Source of the DNA: a virus
Strand: one strand, 5' to 3'
DNA: 64,000 nucleotides
IMG/VR virus record: IMGVR_UViG_3300044617_001715
Location: 1-64,000 of that record
Positions 16,189 through 25,565 of this stretch are shown in pieces. Positions within the stretch are counted from its first letter, which is position 1. Every line of letters starts with the position of its first letter. The position numbers and the translations under genes were made by a program. The notes under the pieces are model-generated. The model was not told the origin of the DNA, did no database searches, and was given only the letters and a program-made list of their open reading frames with translations.

Positions 16189-17052
16189 ATGCCAGGTATA
16201 GCAGGACACAACTCAAGAGTAAGAATTTGGCCACAAAATAATCCGTATAATCAAGGAAATTCGGGAACGACTTTCCCCGATGACTATGTAGATATGTTTG
16301 CAACAAGGTGGCAGTTTACTTACAGAACTGAAGCTGTAGATGCAACTACTTTCGAAGCACCAAGAGTTCCTTTTGTAACCCCAATGATGACATATATTGG
16401 TGGAGTTACAGATATTGAATTTACAATTGATGCTTTGTGGGATACAGACACTAAATCAGGAAGTCCTTTTGCTTACCCTGACCTTCGTCCGGGAACTCGA
16501 CCTGTGATTGATTTGTACATTAAAAAAGGGCCTAATGATACTACTACTCAAATAGCGAATGTTCCGCTTAATCCGGGTTTACAAGGTACACCAAACCCTA
16601 TTGAACAGTGTATTCGTTTTACAGCCGTTATTGCAGATTTAACAACAGACTCTGAAGTTCGAGGATTAGTTAAATATACTTTTTCCGGCTCTGCTGATCC
16701 TTACATTCTTGATGCAAATGAAGGAGGCGGATTAAACGGCCCCGGCGAATACTTTAGCACAGGTATTTGGTTACCATCGTTTGATGGTTCTTCTGCTGGC
16801 CCAGCATTCTCTTCTCAGAATATGTATCATTCTGTTTCAAACGGAGTGGAAGATCCTTACGAATGGAATGGAGAAGATGCTTCTGTAGCTAATGATCATA
16901 AACCTACAGTTTATTCTGGTAAAAACCCTAACGAAAAAGAACCTGTTGTTCAAGAAGTTAAAAAAACTTCAGAGGCAAAAGCAAAGGTTGATATCAAACC
17001 AGAAATCAAAGCTGAAGTTAAAACACCCCCACCCAGCGATCCGTTAAAATAA
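16189..17052 (+). CDS. Major tail protein, copy 2 with C-terminal extension
   Basis: This 287-residue paralogue of the 220-residue protein upstream shows the same blocks (GHNSRV, RWQFTYRTE, DALWDTDTK, YPDLRPGTRP). After the shared domain there is an extra stretch of about 55 residues rich in Lys, Glu, Val and Pro, a flexible tail such as some phages add to tube proteins. GGAGATC lies before the ATG. Tandem duplication with later addition of the tail is the simplest origin. Confidence 0.6.
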   Translation: MPGIAGHNSRVRIWPQNNPYNQGNSGTTFPDDYVDMFATRWQFTYRTEAVDATTFEAPRVPFVTPMMTYIGGVTDIEFTIDALWDTDTKSGSPFAYPDLRPGTRPVIDLYIKKGPNDTTTQIANVPLNPGLQGTPNPIEQCIRFTAVIADLTTDSEVRGLVKYTFSGSADPYILDANEGGGLNGPGEYFSTGIWLPSFDGSSAGPAFSSQNMYHSVSNGVEDPYEWNGEDASVANDHKPTVYSGKNPNEKEPVVQEVKKTSEAKAKVDIKPEIKAEVKTPPPSDPLK

Positions 17053-17065
17053 GGAGATTAAATTA

Positions 17066-17500
17066 GTGGCTGAAATTTCAAAGTCGCTTGGTCTAGGTAG
17101 TGTGTTTGAATATCAAGGTAAGACTTACACCTGTTCTCCTTGGACATTTAAAATCCAAGGAGAATTTGAAAGATACCTTGAAGAACACGCAATTCAAAAA
17201 GTAAAGCTAATGAAGCCTAGTCTAAACGAAGAAGAGTATCGTTTCCTTGTATCTTCTGTTCACAAAGATATTGCAAGCGGTGCGTACTCTTTTGGTGGGG
17301 AAGCGGTTTCTAAAGCTATATCAACCATGGTTCACTTTAGGGTACTTCTTTTCTTGTGCCTTAGGGTTAACCATAAAGATATTACAATGAATGTTGTTGA
17401 CGAGCTTGTAAAAGAACGTCTTGAAGAGATGATGGCTAAAGTGTCAGAGGCGAACTCCGACCCAAACACCGAGAGCCTGGACTCTACGATGACCGAATAA
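17066..17500 (+). CDS. Tail assembly chaperone, short form (G-like)
   Basis: The start codon is GTG at 17066, with AAGGAG upstream. The 144-residue product is a helical protein placed between tail-tube and tape measure genes, the position of lambda G. Within its last codons is the slippery heptamer C-CCA-AAC (17461-17467), in the correct register for a -1 shift into the next frame. Translation without shifting ends at 17500. These chaperones coat the tape measure protein before tube polymerisation and are not normally found in the virion. Confidence 0.75.
   Translation: MAEISKSLGLGSVFEYQGKTYTCSPWTFKIQGEFERYLEEHAIQKVKLMKPSLNEEEYRFLVSSVHKDIASGAYSFGGEAVSKAISTMVHFRVLLFLCLRVNHKDITMNVVDELVKERLEEMMAKVSEANSDPNTESLDSTMTE
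17461..17467 (+). promoter_or_regulatory. -1 ribosomal frameshift site (CCCAAAC)
   Basis: CCCAAAC follows the X-XXY-YYZ rule, and its codons CCA and AAC are in the frame of the upstream gene. The -1 frame is open from 17440 to the stop at 17877. Slippage would join the first 134 residues to 136 more, a 270-residue product equivalent to lambda gpGT. Confidence 0.75.
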
Positions 17501-17877
17501 AGTCCAGGCCTAAAATGGCTGAAGTTATTTCTGCGTTGGTTAATGAACCTTATTGCCTAAGCATTGAGGAAATTGGCAATCTTACACCTTATCAAGTACG
17601 CAACTTGTACTTTAGGGAAAAAGAAACACCAGAGTCTGAAGTGCCTTGGTTCTTTAAAGGTCAGCCAGCACCTAATCAACCAGCAGTAGATAAGGATAAA
17701 GAATTGTTTTGGAAGGTTAATAAAGAGTGGCGAAACCTTCCGGAAGAGCAAGTTGAAGCTTTGTGGCAGCAGCAGTTAAAAGCTAAAGCCCCAAAGAAAG
17801 AAACTCCAAAAACAAAAACCACTCCAAACTCTAACCCACAAAATAAAGAGAAATCTAATGGCAAGATCAAGACCTAA
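17467..17877 (+). CDS. Tail assembly chaperone, T-like extension by -1 shift
   Basis: This frame encodes a domain including SIEEIGNLTPYQVRNLYFREKE, then a Lys/Pro/Thr-rich tail. It has an ATG at 17515, but only a poor CCAGG lies upstream, so the domain is more likely made as a fusion through the CCCAAAC slippery site. Lambda gpGT binds both the tape measure and the tube protein through the T part. The last 20 bases overlap the tape measure gene, which is usual for this gene pair. Confidence 0.7.
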   Translation, partial: HREPGLYDDRIKSRPKMAEVISALVNEPYCLSIEEIGNLTPYQVRNLYFREKETPESEVPWFFKGQPAPNQPAVDKDKELFWKVNKEWRNLPEEQVEALWQQQLKAKAPKKETPKTKTTPNSNPQNKEKSNGKIKT

Positions 17878-20800
17878 GCTTTCTCAATCGCCTTGGAGTG
17901 GGTTGGATGCTGTTCGAAAGATTATGGATAGGTTTGGCGAGTTTGGCGAATCGCTCAATCGTATGGCCGGTGCTCTTCACGGATTAGAAGATTCTATGAA
18001 GCATTTGCTTGGTGTGACCTCACGCGTCACTGCTGCTATGCTTATGCTTCATGGTAGCCTTGCAAATTCTGGCAACTCTCCAAAATATAGCAAATCAAAC
18101 AAAGACGATAAAAATAAACCTGACTGGGATCAAATTTATAAAAATAATAAAGAACGAGATGATAAAGATTACTCAGACAAAAAATTGCGTAAGGCAGTTG
18201 ATGATGCTGAAACAAAATTAAAGTACGACAGGTTAGCCAAAGAAAGACAATACATTGCTAAGTTAAAAGCAATCAACGATCAAAAAATAGTTTTGCAGAA
18301 AAAAGCTTCTTGGTTTAAAGACTCTGCTGAATCTAATGCAATTGAATTTAGAAAATATGGACGAAGAAGTTTTATCAAACAAAGAGCTGATGCACTTAAT
18401 GCATTTGCTAATAAAAAAGTAAATCCAAATAGACTTAATGAAGACGAAACTGTTCAACAATTCAAAGATGCTAGAACTGTACAAAAAGCAGGTGAAGCAA
18501 ATCCTAAAGGTATTACAGATACTGCAATTAAAAAATGGGTTCTAGATACAGAGTATGCGTTTAAGAGTTTAAATACAAATCCAGAAAAGGCTGTAGAACA
18601 ACAGGAAAATTTATCTAATGCAGATAAAAAAGCAAATCGAATCATAACTCAAATATCTTTAGTAGGTGTAAACGAACTAGGCCAAGCAGTTAAAACTTTT
18701 ACTCAAAACATTGAACCCGCTTTAAACCAAAATGAAATTTTATATAACCTAGGAAATAAAACAAAAACTGAACATGATGATTGGAAAAAAAGGGAAGATC
18801 AAAAAACAGGAAAAGTTTCAATTGATGCAGCAGCAGCAAGCTTAATGGCATTCTCTCAAAGAGAAGGAGTTAAAGATGCTGTTTTAAATACAGACTTAAC
18901 CGCACCAAAGCTTGTTGGAAAAAATCTTCTTGAAGCAGATTTGCCTGCTTTGCTTAACTCCTTTAATTCCCCTCTAGGGGATGCATTAGGCATAAAAAAT
19001 ATGCCGGACGCAAATAAAAAGGAAAGTCAATACGATCCTATGACTCTGGCGGCAAAATCGATTCAACGATTGCTTCGAGGGTTTACTGCAGACGAACTAG
19101 AAACTACAGCTAAAAAATACGACTTAGATATTAACGCTTTACATAAATTAGGAAATCAATCACTTGGTGGTTACAAACAAGAAGACCTAATGAAACTTTT
19201 TGGCCACACTTACGGAGGTGCTGGTGCTCACGATGCGACTTCGGATGCTACAGCTTACGGAAGACTAGAAGTTCTTATCAGTAAGTTTTCACAGATTATG
19301 CAGCAAACTATAGATAACCGAAGTGATAGCCAGTATCTAGACGATATAAACCTTGGGGATGAAGCTGAAAGACAATTAGAATCAACCCTTAGAAAAGATT
19401 ATGCGAGCAGTCAAGATGCTATAGATCGACAAAATATCGTAGATGCAGCTCAAAACGCTATTAAAAAATTAGAATTAGAAGCAAGTAACACAGCGTTAAA
19501 CATTGCTGCAAGCAGAAACGGTATTGAAATACCAGATGGCCCGCGAGCAAATGTTTCTCCTTTTAGTTTAAAATCATCCGGAGATTGGGATACTCAACCT
19601 ACTCTTACGGTAGATGGCGAAGAGATAATGTCTTCTGCTAAAACACCTAAAGCAACTCCTGCAGATTACATTAAAAAACTTAAAGAACTAAAAGACTCAA
19701 ATGCAACAGGTTTAAGCGGTGACACTTCAGAATTTGATAAAGCTATTGATGCTTTTTACACAGCAAGCAAAGCTGACCCTTTGTCACCTTTATCCGACAC
19801 TCAGTATGCGGGATTTAAAAACGAAGAGCTTACAGCAACACCTGCCCCTCACAGACCTCGCGTTGATATCTCTGCTTTTGAAACCACAGGAACAGGAAGT
19901 TTTAAAAAACGACCAGAATTAAATGTAGACCGTTTGCCTGCTATGACAGGCCCTTATGCCGATGATGAAGCTTACACTCAAGACATGATTACTAAGTTAG
20001 ACGAATTAATTGCTTCTGACGCTACCAACATGCAAGGCAACACCGATCAGCTAAAAGCTCTTCAAGACATTTTAAAAACAGTTTTAACTGAACTTAAAAC
20101 TTTTAAAGCTACACCTATATTAGCCCCCGGAGTACCAATCACGTCTGTATTGCCTCCACCAGCTTTACCGCCATTACCACCTACACCACCTGCTCCTAAT
20201 CCTTTAGACCCTAAAGCTAGAAGAACTTTTTCAAGTTCTTTAAGTGGAGTAGCAGAATCGATTGTTAAATCTTTACGAGTGTTTGCAAAAAAATTAAATG
20301 ACGGAAAAAATATTAACTTTAAACAAATTTTTGGGAGCGGAGAAGGAAACCTTAAAGAAGCTTTTGGTTCTTTAGCTAAAAGTATGTTTGTTACAGCAAC
20401 CGCAGCTTCGGGAGCTGTTGTAGGTCTTGCCCAGTTAGCATCTGCCGATACTTTTGCAACCTTTCAAAACTCTTTACTTATGTTGGGCATGACCGTAGGA
20501 TCTTCTTTTGTAAAACCTATACTTAAACTCTCTTGGCACATACAACAATTAGCCGATTGTTTTGCAAACCTTTCTCCCGAATCGACTGCATTTCTTGAAT
20601 CTTTAGCAAGTTGGTCAATTGCTATTGTTGGAGCTTCTATGGCTCTTAAAGGACTTGCCTTTATATTATCTCCGGTAGCTAGTGTAGTAAAAGCTTTATG
20701 GGCCTTAAGTATAGCCATAGGCGGGGTCATTCAAAAAATGGCTGTAAACGGAATAGGTCAAACCCTTTCTGGGGGTGCAGCAGCAGCAGGTGGGATGTTA

Positions 20801-21781
20801 GTAAACACTTTAAAATTTGTAGGAGTGTTAGGAAAATTAGTTGGTATTACATTTGGGCTTTACGAAGCATTTGCAATCTTATCCGATACTCTTTTTCGTA
20901 CAAACGCGTCATTTACTAAAGGCTTAGTTTTAAGTCAAAAGAAAAAGTACGAAGAAGAAGAAAAAAGAATTATGGAAGAGTCAGGTGATAAACCCAAAGA
21001 CAAAGAAGAGGCTGAAAGACAATTTAAAAGTTACAGCGAAAATAAAAAATACACAGAAAAAATGTTAGAAACAAGTGACGATGTTTCAAATTTATTTGAT
21101 AAAAAAGTGAAAGGTGGTTATGGAAGGGCCTCTACATGGGATACTGATTTAAATAAAACAAAACATCCACTTCACGAGTTACTGCAAGAAAATTATGTTG
21201 GACGAAATCTTAGCCACGAAGCGACAGAAGATTATGTAAAAAGATACAACATGCACGAACAGCTTTATAAAAAATTAAAAAAAGAAGGAAACGAATCTGG
21301 GGCTGATTTTAATTTAGGACAGATGGCAAAAATATATTCCGATATTGATAAAAATGCTAGAAGTAAAAGTTGGTTTGGGGTAGAAAAAAACGAAAAAGCA
21401 GAAAAGTTTTACGACATGTATCATGGCGGAACCATGCAAGAAGGTCGATTAAATGCAGACAGAACTACAAAAAATGATACTAGATCACAAAAAGACAAAG
21501 CTAAAGATAAGTTTGATTCTTCGGGAGGCTATCAAGGGCTACTAGCATCTTTTCAATCGTTTCGTTCCCAACCTTCTTACATGGGTGTAGAAGAAGCTCA
21601 TCGTAGAGTTCAGATAGCAGCGTTAGGTTCAGATCCTTTAGAGCAAAAGATAAACGAGATACGATCTAACGAACTTGCAAAAATGGTTCAAGCTTTAGGC
21701 GAGATGGCACAAAACTCTGGCGATAAAAAAGATGCTGCTATATATCAATTTATGACACCTTTTTTAAGACCTGGGTATTAA
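17858..21781 (+). CDS. Tape measure protein with embedded DEDDh exonuclease-like domain
   Basis: A 1307-residue protein, by size and position the tape measure that sets tail length and helps DNA ejection. The N-terminus is amphipathic helical. Residues about 220-480 resemble a DnaQ-type 3'-5' exonuclease: ExoI VLDTEYAF (D230, E232), strands RIITQISLVGVN, ExoII LVGKNLLEADLPAL (D361), then YKQEDLMKLF and ExoIII AHDATSDATAYGRL (H458, D463). All five residues of the DEDDh site are present in order, with longer spacers than usual. Two tandem roughly 80-residue repeats follow (about 562-640 and 665-745). Then come a Pro-rich linker (about 765-785), a hydrophobic helical block (about 840-1020) typical of tape measures, and a Lys/Glu-rich C-terminus. 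Confidence 0.75.
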   Translation: MARSRPKLSQSPWSGLDAVRKIMDRFGEFGESLNRMAGALHGLEDSMKHLLGVTSRVTAAMLMLHGSLANSGNSPKYSKSNKDDKNKPDWDQIYKNNKERDDKDYSDKKLRKAVDDAETKLKYDRLAKERQYIAKLKAINDQKIVLQKKASWFKDSAESNAIEFRKYGRRSFIKQRADALNAFANKKVNPNRLNEDETVQQFKDARTVQKAGEANPKGITDTAIKKWVLDTEYAFKSLNTNPEKAVEQQENLSNADKKANRIITQISLVGVNELGQAVKTFTQNIEPALNQNEILYNLGNKTKTEHDDWKKREDQKTGKVSIDAAAASLMAFSQREGVKDAVLNTDLTAPKLVGKNLLEADLPALLNSFNSPLGDALGIKNMPDANKKESQYDPMTLAAKSIQRLLRGFTADELETTAKKYDLDINALHKLGNQSLGGYKQEDLMKLFGHTYGGAGAHDATSDATAYGRLEVLISKFSQIMQQTIDNRSDSQYLDDINLGDEAERQLESTLRKDYASSQDAIDRQNIVDAAQNAIKKLELEASNTALNIAASRNGIEIPDGPRANVSPFSLKSSGDWDTQPTLTVDGEEIMSSAKTPKATPADYIKKLKELKDSNATGLSGDTSEFDKAIDAFYTASKADPLSPLSDTQYAGFKNEELTATPAPHRPRVDISAFETTGTGSFKKRPELNVDRLPAMTGPYADDEAYTQDMITKLDELIASDATNMQGNTDQLKALQDILKTVLTELKTFKATPILAPGVPITSVLPPPALPPLPPTPPAPNPLDPKARRTFSSSLSGVAESIVKSLRVFAKKLNDGKNINFKQIFGSGEGNLKEAFGSLAKSMFVTATAASGAVVGLAQLASADTFATFQNSLLMLGMTVGSSFVKPILKLSWHIQQLADCFANLSPESTAFLESLASWSIAIVGASMALKGLAFILSPVASVVKALWALSIAIGGVIQKMAVNGIGQTLSGGAAAAGGMLVNTLKFVGVLGKLVGITFGLYEAFAILSDTLFRTNASFTKGLVLSQKKKYEEEEKRIMEESGDKPKDKEEAERQFKSYSENKKYTEKMLETSDDVSNLFDKKVKGGYGRASTWDTDLNKTKHPLHELLQENYVGRNLSHEATEDYVKRYNMHEQLYKKLKKEGNESGADFNLGQMAKIYSDIDKNARSKSWFGVEKNEKAEKFYDMYHGGTMQEGRLNADRTTKNDTRSQKDKAKDKFDSSGGYQGLLASFQSFRSQPSYMGVEEAHRRVQIAALGSDPLEQKINEIRSNELAKMVQALGEMAQNSGDKKDAAIYQFMTPFLRPGY

Positions 21782-21806
21782 AACTACATTTAATTAAGGA
21801 TTACTT

Positions 21807-23903
21807 ATGTCGTTACTTCCATTTAGAGAACCAACGCATCAAGACGATGGCAAGCCTTATGTTTCAGAATTAATAACAAACGCATTAGGAATAGATTATA
21901 TTCCTTATGCTGAAAGACCTAATTCACCAACAGAGGGTTTCCAAAATAATGTCTTTAGAGCAAAAAGAACATTTGATGTTCCTTGGCATTTAAGATGGCA
22001 TTTTATGTACGCTATGATTGGAGATCACAGTAGTAAAGACGGAAATATAAAACGAAGGCTACCGTTTGGTTATAACATTAGAGGCTTTACTAGCATTTAC
22101 GACAGAAGAGGGGATGCTGATGATTTCAATCCCATAGATAACCCATGGCTTTTTGCGACCAGTATAGATTCCGTAGAAGGAATTGGGTTTGACGGAAAAG
22201 ATAGTTTTTATATAGGCCTTACAAACAATCAACTTTTTGGAGATATACATAACGCTAATAAACCTTTACCTGACGCGGTAAACCCTGTTAACGAACAAAA
22301 ACCAAAAAACAGATATAACAAAAGATCTAAAACAAGTAATCCTCGTTTACGTTTAAAAAACACTTATGAAGATTATATAAATGCTGAAACAAGCTCTAAC
22401 GAAAATGAACGAGCTGAAACAAGTATTAATAAATTAAGATTTGTTAGAGAAAAATTAACTAAACACGAAACAAGTATTGTTTACAAAGATGTTATTAAAG
22501 AATTAAAATTAGAAGAAAAAGAAAGATTACAAAAAGAAAAAGAAACCAAGGAAGAACAAAAAAAAGCATATAAAACTTTTTTAAAACAAATAAAAGAAGA
22601 AAACAAAAAACCTCTTACTACAAACTTTAATGCTTTAAAAAAAGGCAATCTCCCTGTATTTACGACAGCATCAGAAAATGCAGAAGTTCCGGGAGCTTTC
22701 CCCGAAGGAACGCTTGATACGTTATTAAAGAACTATAACAATGTAGACCCTACTTCTACTTGTAAATATAAACTTGCAAGAATAACTGTTTCTTTTGAAA
22801 ATGTTCAATATAGAATTATTTCAAAACTTGCAGAAAAAGCTGGGCAAGGAAATACAGGAGAAGAAGAACTTTTAAACGATATCTTTACCACATATTTTCG
22901 TATGCCTACTGCGGAATTTTTAAGCTTACCTTTTGGTGCATATCGTTATGTTGATTTAGATGATTCAAAACGTCATGTAGTTCAAGGAAGCAACATGCGT
23001 TTAATCGCTCAAGAAGAAATTCTTCTTACTTGGAGTAAAGTTCCATACATTCCAGATGCAGTACGAACAGCTATAGGGTCTGTTAATGATGATTGGTTTC
23101 CTATAAGTCATCTTGCAATCGAAGACAAGCTACCGCCAGATTTAGATAATAGGCTTTGGGCAGCTCCCGGAACTTTGTTGTGTACTAATATTGAAATAAA
23201 ACCATACAAAGGTTTTTTTTCTCGTAGAAATTATGACATCAATTTTAAATTTAAATACTTTCACGCAACTGAACCTAATTCAGAAGGTAAGTTAGAACAA
23301 GCATACTCAAACACTATTGTTACAATAGCCAGTGATCCTTGTAAACCTTCTGGCGGAGATAGGAAAGTTTGTCAAAAACAAGCAAAAGGTCATAACTTTT
23401 TTTTAAAATATTTATTTGTAAATGTAACAGGCAAAACAACTAACGATGTAAAAACTACTACAAACAATAGCGGAGAAATTACCACAACAACAACAGCACC
23501 CGGAAATCCATATAGCGGAGATACCCAAAGTCCTTGTTCTTTTGATGGTAAATCGTTTACATATAAAAAATGTGACCCTCAAAAAAACACATCTCTTTTT
23601 GTTTATGAATATATTACGCACGATGGATGTCCAACAGGAAAACCTGTTTATCCTTCTAGCAATTTTCGTTTATTATTTTTAGCCCCAAGTAGGGCAGATA
23701 ATAATTGTGGTGGCTCAAGCACAAAAAACCATCCAGCTTTAGGTACGGGAACTATTATTGCAGGCGAAAATAGTGGAGGAGATTCTTTTGCTTCTTTGCC
23801 TTCACATTCTTATTTAAATTTTTCAACTCCAGTCAATAATGTTGCCCCTGTTATGGGGTCAGTTACAAAACCTATAACAAAAAACAATCGATTAAGGAAA
23901 TAA
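21807..23903 (+). CDS. Probable distal tail or tail-tip protein (698 aa)
   Basis: A 698-residue protein directly after the tape measure, where distal tail and baseplate hub genes usually lie. It has an N-terminal globular domain (about 1-150), a Lys/Glu-rich helical insert (about 170-270), a second domain with aromatic-rich strands (about 310-520), and a Cys-containing C-terminal section (CSFDGKSFTYKKCDP, GCPTGK). No known domain can be named with confidence. The insert looks like a coiled coil. The context makes a tail-tip role likely. Confidence 0.5.
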   Translation: MSLLPFREPTHQDDGKPYVSELITNALGIDYIPYAERPNSPTEGFQNNVFRAKRTFDVPWHLRWHFMYAMIGDHSSKDGNIKRRLPFGYNIRGFTSIYDRRGDADDFNPIDNPWLFATSIDSVEGIGFDGKDSFYIGLTNNQLFGDIHNANKPLPDAVNPVNEQKPKNRYNKRSKTSNPRLRLKNTYEDYINAETSSNENERAETSINKLRFVREKLTKHETSIVYKDVIKELKLEEKERLQKEKETKEEQKKAYKTFLKQIKEENKKPLTTNFNALKKGNLPVFTTASENAEVPGAFPEGTLDTLLKNYNNVDPTSTCKYKLARITVSFENVQYRIISKLAEKAGQGNTGEEELLNDIFTTYFRMPTAEFLSLPFGAYRYVDLDDSKRHVVQGSNMRLIAQEEILLTWSKVPYIPDAVRTAIGSVNDDWFPISHLAIEDKLPPDLDNRLWAAPGTLLCTNIEIKPYKGFFSRRNYDINFKFKYFHATEPNSEGKLEQAYSNTIVTIASDPCKPSGGDRKVCQKQAKGHNFFLKYLFVNVTGKTTNDVKTTTNNSGEITTTTTAPGNPYSGDTQSPCSFDGKSFTYKKCDPQKNTSLFVYEYITHDGCPTGKPVYPSSNFRLLFLAPSRADNNCGGSSTKNHPALGTGTIIAGENSGGDSFASLPSHSYLNFSTPVNNVAPVMGSVTKPITKNNRLRK

Positions 23904-23904
23904 A

Positions 23905-25182
23905 ATGAGAGACATTCCTTTTCCTGAGTTTAGAGGCGGAGATACGGTACTCGCTTCTGATTTTGATCGATTGGCTAAAACAACCAATAATCTATCTTCG
24001 TCAAGTACCGGCAAAGGTATTCACTCTTTAAAAAGTTCTGCTGGTACTTTTCATATACAAGAAAATCCAAGACCTTATATCTATGCCAAAATATTAAAAA
24101 AAATTGAAGTAACAGAATCGCCTTTACTTGATTCGGGTTCAGGATCTGGATCTGGATCAAACAATTGTCCTGACAATAGCTCAGGGGAATCTGGAAATTC
24201 TGGAAGCGGTTCGGGATGTAAGCCAACAAGTACAATTATTCACAAATACAGTTGGAGGCAGATGTATGAACAAGACGGAACGCTTTATGACCCTATAAAT
24301 GATTCAACGGTTTATTCTCCGACTATGGCGGGATCAGCAGACAGGTTGGAAGAACCACAATACTATTGGCCTGCTTACGAACTAAACAACCGCGATGTAG
24401 ATATAGGAACGATTGTTCAATTGTACTTTGGATGGGGCCCTTGGTTGTATTTTAACCTTGGAGGGTTTGGTGTAGGAGGCCCAGCTTACATCGATGTCAT
24501 AACTAACATATGCCCTATTTATGAAGAGGTTGAGCCTTCAATCGGACTTACCCGCTTAGATACAGAAAACGGAATTGAAGGCGGGCCTATTACAGCAAAC
24601 GGAACTATAAGACTTCAAGACACGATTAGCTCTGCCGGAACACCTCTTTCTGGAGTATCACAAGGGAACTTATTTAAAACTTATGATAACTCTTTACAGC
24701 TTTGGATTAACACTCAAGGAAGGATAACTAAAGTTCTTTCTACCGCTAACGCAATGCCTCCAAAAACCATTTCGGAATTAAACAAATTAACTTTTCAAAT
24801 TCCCGAAATGGCTTCACATAAAAGCTTTTCTTTAATGGAAGTAAAGCCAGGTTGCTGGGAAACCTTTGAAGTCCGCTGCGACGATTTTGCCGCAACTTTA
24901 GAAATTCGTTGCTTAGACAATTCTAATTTTGGTTCGTTAAGTTTAAAAGGTTTATGTTTTAGTCTAGAAAGTTCTTCCTTGTTCGAAATACGCTTAGATA
25001 AACAAACCCAAACTTTAAATCTTTGTTACAGACCAATTACTTTTTCCGCTCACTCTTTAAGCATTAAAGCAAAATACGAGCTAGAAACTTCTCTGTTTAA
25101 TGAAACACCAATCGAAATAAACACTAAATTAATTGGATTTGTTTCCAACTTTAACCCTGAGTTGCAGTGGAGAATACAATGA
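23905..25182 (+). CDS. Tail-tip associated protein with Gly/Ser linker (425 aa)
   Basis: AAGGAAAT precedes the ATG, two bases after the previous stop. Residues about 75-110 hold a low-complexity Gly-Ser linker (GSGSGSGSNNC...) with two Cys, separating a small N-terminal part from a beta-rich body. The middle is rich in aromatic residues (YFGWGPWLYFNLGGFG), and DTENGIEGGPITANGTI recalls strands found in phage fibres. The stop overlaps the ATG of the next gene (ATGA). Probably a structural tail component; no firm family. Confidence 0.45.
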   Translation: MRDIPFPEFRGGDTVLASDFDRLAKTTNNLSSSSTGKGIHSLKSSAGTFHIQENPRPYIYAKILKKIEVTESPLLDSGSGSGSGSNNCPDNSSGESGNSGSGSGCKPTSTIIHKYSWRQMYEQDGTLYDPINDSTVYSPTMAGSADRLEEPQYYWPAYELNNRDVDIGTIVQLYFGWGPWLYFNLGGFGVGGPAYIDVITNICPIYEEVEPSIGLTRLDTENGIEGGPITANGTIRLQDTISSAGTPLSGVSQGNLFKTYDNSLQLWINTQGRITKVLSTANAMPPKTISELNKLTFQIPEMASHKSFSLMEVKPGCWETFEVRCDDFAATLEIRCLDNSNFGSLSLKGLCFSLESSSLFEIRLDKQTQTLNLCYRPITFSAHSLSIKAKYELETSLFNETPIEINTKLIGFVSNFNPELQWRIQ

Positions 25183-25565
25183 ACACAGCAAAAATAGATA
25201 GCTGTAATGAATTATCTTTTTCCATGACTAAAGGAACTACTTGGTCTTGGGATGTTTTTGTTCAAAGCACTAAAAATAAAATTCAAACTTTAGTTAATTT
25301 AACTAACTACACAGCAAGAATGGATATAAAAAATTCTGATGGAGTTCTTTTGTATCGCTTATCTTCTACTCTTGCTCCGGGTCAAGGTACGCTTACTATT
25401 ATGCCTTTAGATGGCAAAATAACAATGAACATACCTATTGCCGACTCTGCTGCTTTTCCTGAGGGTTGTTATATTTACGACCTTATGATAAGTTCTTCTA
25501 CCTCACAAGTGTATCAAATATTAAAAGGCAATTTTACAGTACACTCAACGGTGACCGACTTATGA
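25179..25565 (+). CDS. Small beta-sandwich tail protein (128 aa)
   Basis: The ATG at 25179 overlaps the previous stop as ATGA and is preferred to a slightly earlier in-frame ATG. The layout resembles small immunoglobulin-like baseplate domains: TKGTTWSWDVFVQ near the start, LTNYTARMDIKNSDG, then a late YIYDLMISSSTSQVYQILKGNFTVHSTVT. That pattern is seen in BppU-type N-terminal and similar proteins that position receptor-binding modules. Coupled translation with both neighbours suggests a complex. Confidence 0.5.
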   Translation: MNTAKIDSCNELSFSMTKGTTWSWDVFVQSTKNKIQTLVNLTNYTARMDIKNSDGVLLYRLSSTLAPGQGTLTIMPLDGKITMNIPIADSAAFPEGCYIYDLMISSSTSQVYQILKGNFTVHSTVTDL

